The position numbers and the translations under genes are program-made. A DNA stretch of 6,128 bases from a bacterium. GTDB taxonomy: Bacteria > T1Sed10-126. Location: NCBI GenBank assembly GCA_003557545.1, contig PWOD01000015.1:1-6128 (forward strand). Direction: 5' to 3'. The notes under the pieces were generated by a model. The model was not told where the DNA came from and did no database searches. It saw nothing but the letters and a program-made list of their open reading frames with translations. Below are positions 4,738 to 6,128 of the stretch, one piece after another; the stretch's first letter is position 1; every line of letters begins with the position of its first letter.

Positions 4738-5731
4738 AATCAAACTCCCTCCCTGCTTCCCGGGTCATCAACCGGTTTACTGCGTCCCGAGGAGTAATCT
4801 TCCCTTCCAGAACCTGGCTGACCATTCGAAATAACGGGGCTCGTAACCCCCCCCTGTCGACTCTTCCCATGACTATTTTGGTAGCGTTAATTCCTTCCAC
4901 AACCTGGCCAATCTTTTCCCGGGCCCCCTCCACTGATAATCCCTGCGCCAGGTAGTTTCCACACTGATAATTACGTGAAAGCTCACTGGTCGCCGTGACT
5001 ATCAAATCACCCATCCCGGAGAGGCCAAACAACGTTTGTGAATCCGCTCCTTCATAACGAGCCACCTCAATCAAATCATTCATCCCCCGGGTAATCAGAG
5101 CAGCCCGGGCATTTACTCCAAATCCCAGTCCATCGGCGACTCCGGCGGCCAGGGCAATAATGTTTTTCAAAGCACCACCCATTTCCAGACCAATCAGATC
5201 ATCATTTGTATAAACTCTAAAATAATCTCTTAACAGAAATTCCTGTAAATCTTTTCGCTGCGCTTCAATTCCACCGCCAAGTGTCACAGTTGTAGGCCGT
5301 CTTCGGGCCACCTCCGTCGCATGTGAAGGACCGGTCAGGAGATAATAGTTGTCTAAACTTCCCAGCTGTTTAAGATACAGCTCACTTAACCTCAACCCAC
5401 TCTCCGGATCAAATCCCTTGGTTAAAACAAGACAGCTCCGATGCTCTTCTAACTGGTCAGAGATCTTCTCCAGAACCGGCTTGAACCCATGGGAAGGCAC
5501 TGCTATAACCACCAGTTCAACCTGCTCGACCATCCGCTTTAATGAGCTTTCTATCTCAATATTATCCGCCAGATAAATCCCCGGTAGATAACGCTCGTTG
5601 CGTCCGGTACGGACAATTTCATCCAGGAGATTTTGTTGAATATCCCAGAGATAGATCCGGGCTGATTCGGCCATCAAAATTGCCATCGCCGTGCCCCAGC
5701 TACCGGCTCCGATAACTCCAACTTTTTTCAA
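4721..5731 (-). CDS. gpsA: Glycerol-3-phosphate dehydrogenase [NAD(P)+]
   Basis: GpsA reduces dihydroxyacetone phosphate to sn-glycerol-3-phosphate in the cytoplasm, supplying the backbone of phospholipids. With the TTG 5731 start it has 336 residues, the normal length. It shows the dinucleotide motif VIGAGSWGTAMA (6-17), AVPSH (77-81), LTKG (103-106), GPSHATEVA (134-142), the catalytic lysine in GGALKN (K189), GLGFGVNARAALITRGMND (202-220), GLSGMGDLIVTATS (236-249), SRNYQCG (252-258) and VEGINATK (278-285). In the signature RGxxE the acid is D (RGMND), a mild change. TTG 5731 is chosen over GTG 5740 because it gives MKKVGVIGAGSWG, the usual family start, and GGGTGAT lies just ahead. It follows plsY by 70 bases without a clear promoter, and its product is PlsY's co-substrate. 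Confidence 0.95.
   Translation of the reverse strand: MKKVGVIGAGSWGTAMAILMAESARIYLWDIQQNLLDEIVRTGRNERYLPGIYLADNIEIESSLKRMVEQVELVVIAVPSHGFKPVLEKISDQLEEHRSCLVLTKGFDPESGLRLSELYLKQLGSLDNYYLLTGPSHATEVARRRPTTVTLGGGIEAQRKDLQEFLLRDYFRVYTNDDLIGLEMGGALKNIIALAAGVADGLGFGVNARAALITRGMNDLIEVARYEGADSQTLFGLSGMGDLIVTATSELSRNYQCGNYLAQGLSVEGAREKIGQVVEGINATKIVMGRVDRGGLRAPLFRMVSQVLEGKITPRDAVNRLMTREAGREFDFGNKE
4745..4753 (-). promoter_or_regulatory. Ribosome binding site deciding the HU/IHF start
   Basis: GGGAGGGAG on the minus strand lies inside the last codons of gpsA. From its second GGGAG the distance to TTG 4737 is 7 bases and to TTG 4743 only 1. This supports 4737 as the start codon and coupling to gpsA translation. 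Confidence 0.55.
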
Positions 5732-5801
5732 GATTATCACCCGTATACAGAATAACTAACCGATCTAACCATCGTTTATTTTACAACAACTCCAGCCACT
5801 A

Positions 5802-6128
5802 TCAAAAAAACCTGTGCTCTTCCCCGGCAACTAATCGTTTAATATTGGACCGGTGGCTGTAAATTACCAGTAGTGCCAGCAGCAACGCAGCCAGCGTGGG
5901 CGGTTTATCAGCACCATAGATGAAAATCGAACTGATCGGCAGTGCTAAAGCCCCGCTGATCGAACCGATTGCCATGTACCTGCTGCTCAGACCAAACAGA
6001 AAAAACAGCAACGCAACCAGTAACGCCCAGGGCATCAGTATCAAAAAAGCTCCCGCCGACGTCGCCACCCCTTTCCCTCCTTTGAATCCAAGATAGAGCG
6101 GATAGATATGACCCACAATAGCCGCTCC
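5802..6128 (-). CDS. plsY: Acyl-phosphate:glycerol-3-phosphate acyltransferase (partial, N-terminus outside window)
   Basis: The last 108 residues of PlsY, about half of a typical ~200-residue protein, enter the window in frame from the right edge (GAAIVGHIYPLYLGFKG). PlsY is a membrane enzyme that transfers the acyl group of acyl phosphate to glycerol-3-phosphate, giving lysophosphatidic acid. The conserved glycine-rich phosphate loop GFKGGKGVATSAG is near the beginning of the fragment. Three hydrophobic membrane spans follow (around LILMPWALLVALLFFLFGL, ISGALALPISSIFIYG and LAALLLALLVIYS). The last conserved motif HRSNIKRLVAGEEHRF closes the protein. The fragment ends at TGA 5804-5802 after a run of T. 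The gene for the next step of glycerolipid synthesis, gpsA, lies directly downstream. Confidence 0.95.
   Translation of the reverse strand, partial: GAAIVGHIYPLYLGFKGGKGVATSAGAFLILMPWALLVALLFFLFGLSSRYMAIGSISGALALPISSIFIYGADKPPTLAALLLALLVIYSHRSNIKRLVAGEEHRFF

Noticed and set aside
5741-5801. Mini-ORF (ATG with 11 codons ending in the gpsA leader) between plsY and gpsA
   Set aside because: Too short to judge, no clear ribosome binding site, and no attenuator-like hairpin beside it.
1-6128. CRISPR array, insertion sequence, integrase or toxin-antitoxin module
   Set aside because: No spaced direct repeats, terminal inverted repeats, transposase motifs or toxin motifs are visible on either strand.

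Overview
All the genes I can support lie on the minus strand, so the window reads from right (6128) to left (1). It looks like ordinary bacterial chromosome from a low-to-mid GC anaerobe-type bacterium. The adjacency plsY-gpsA is common in Firmicutes and related groups. The Nudix, HU/IHF, MerR and surface-protein styles fit a clostridial or halanaerobial lineage, but that placement is inference; no taxonomic marker is present.

Right block (6128-4101): the 3' part of plsY (acyl-phosphate:glycerol-3-phosphate acyltransferase), then gpsA (glycerol-3-phosphate dehydrogenase), then a small HU/IHF-family DNA-binding protein and a MerR-family regulator. PlsY and GpsA are consecutive in phospholipid synthesis: GpsA makes glycerol-3-phosphate and PlsY acylates it. 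The HU/IHF gene overlaps the end of gpsA and the MerR gene overlaps the end of the HU/IHF gene, so these three are probably translated as a coupled chain.

Middle (about 4075-3924): a good sigma-70-type promoter, a short GC-rich leader that can fold, and a tRNA-Pro(GGG) gene without an encoded CCA.

Left-middle block (3827-1743): a tight cluster of a small 59-codon ORF, a membrane-anchored protein of unknown function whose start is separated from its body by a frameshift at a run of nine T, an ADP-ribose-pyrophosphatase-like Nudix hydrolase, and mannose-1-phosphate guanylyltransferase (GDP-mannose synthesis). Each gene overlaps the next by 1 to 29 bases.

Left end (1649-1): a separate promoter (TTGAAA-17-TATAGT) drives a long secreted protein whose reading frame stays open from 1568 to the window edge (522 codons and still running). 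It has a signal peptide, GLUG-like glycine-rich repeats, an InlB-B-like repeat domain, and the beginning of a second copy of its first module. It is easily overlooked because its stop codon lies outside the window.

I found no new defence system, CRISPR array, insertion sequence or phage module. The points most worth following up are the poly-T frameshift, the small overlapping ORF before it, and the modular duplication in the surface protein.
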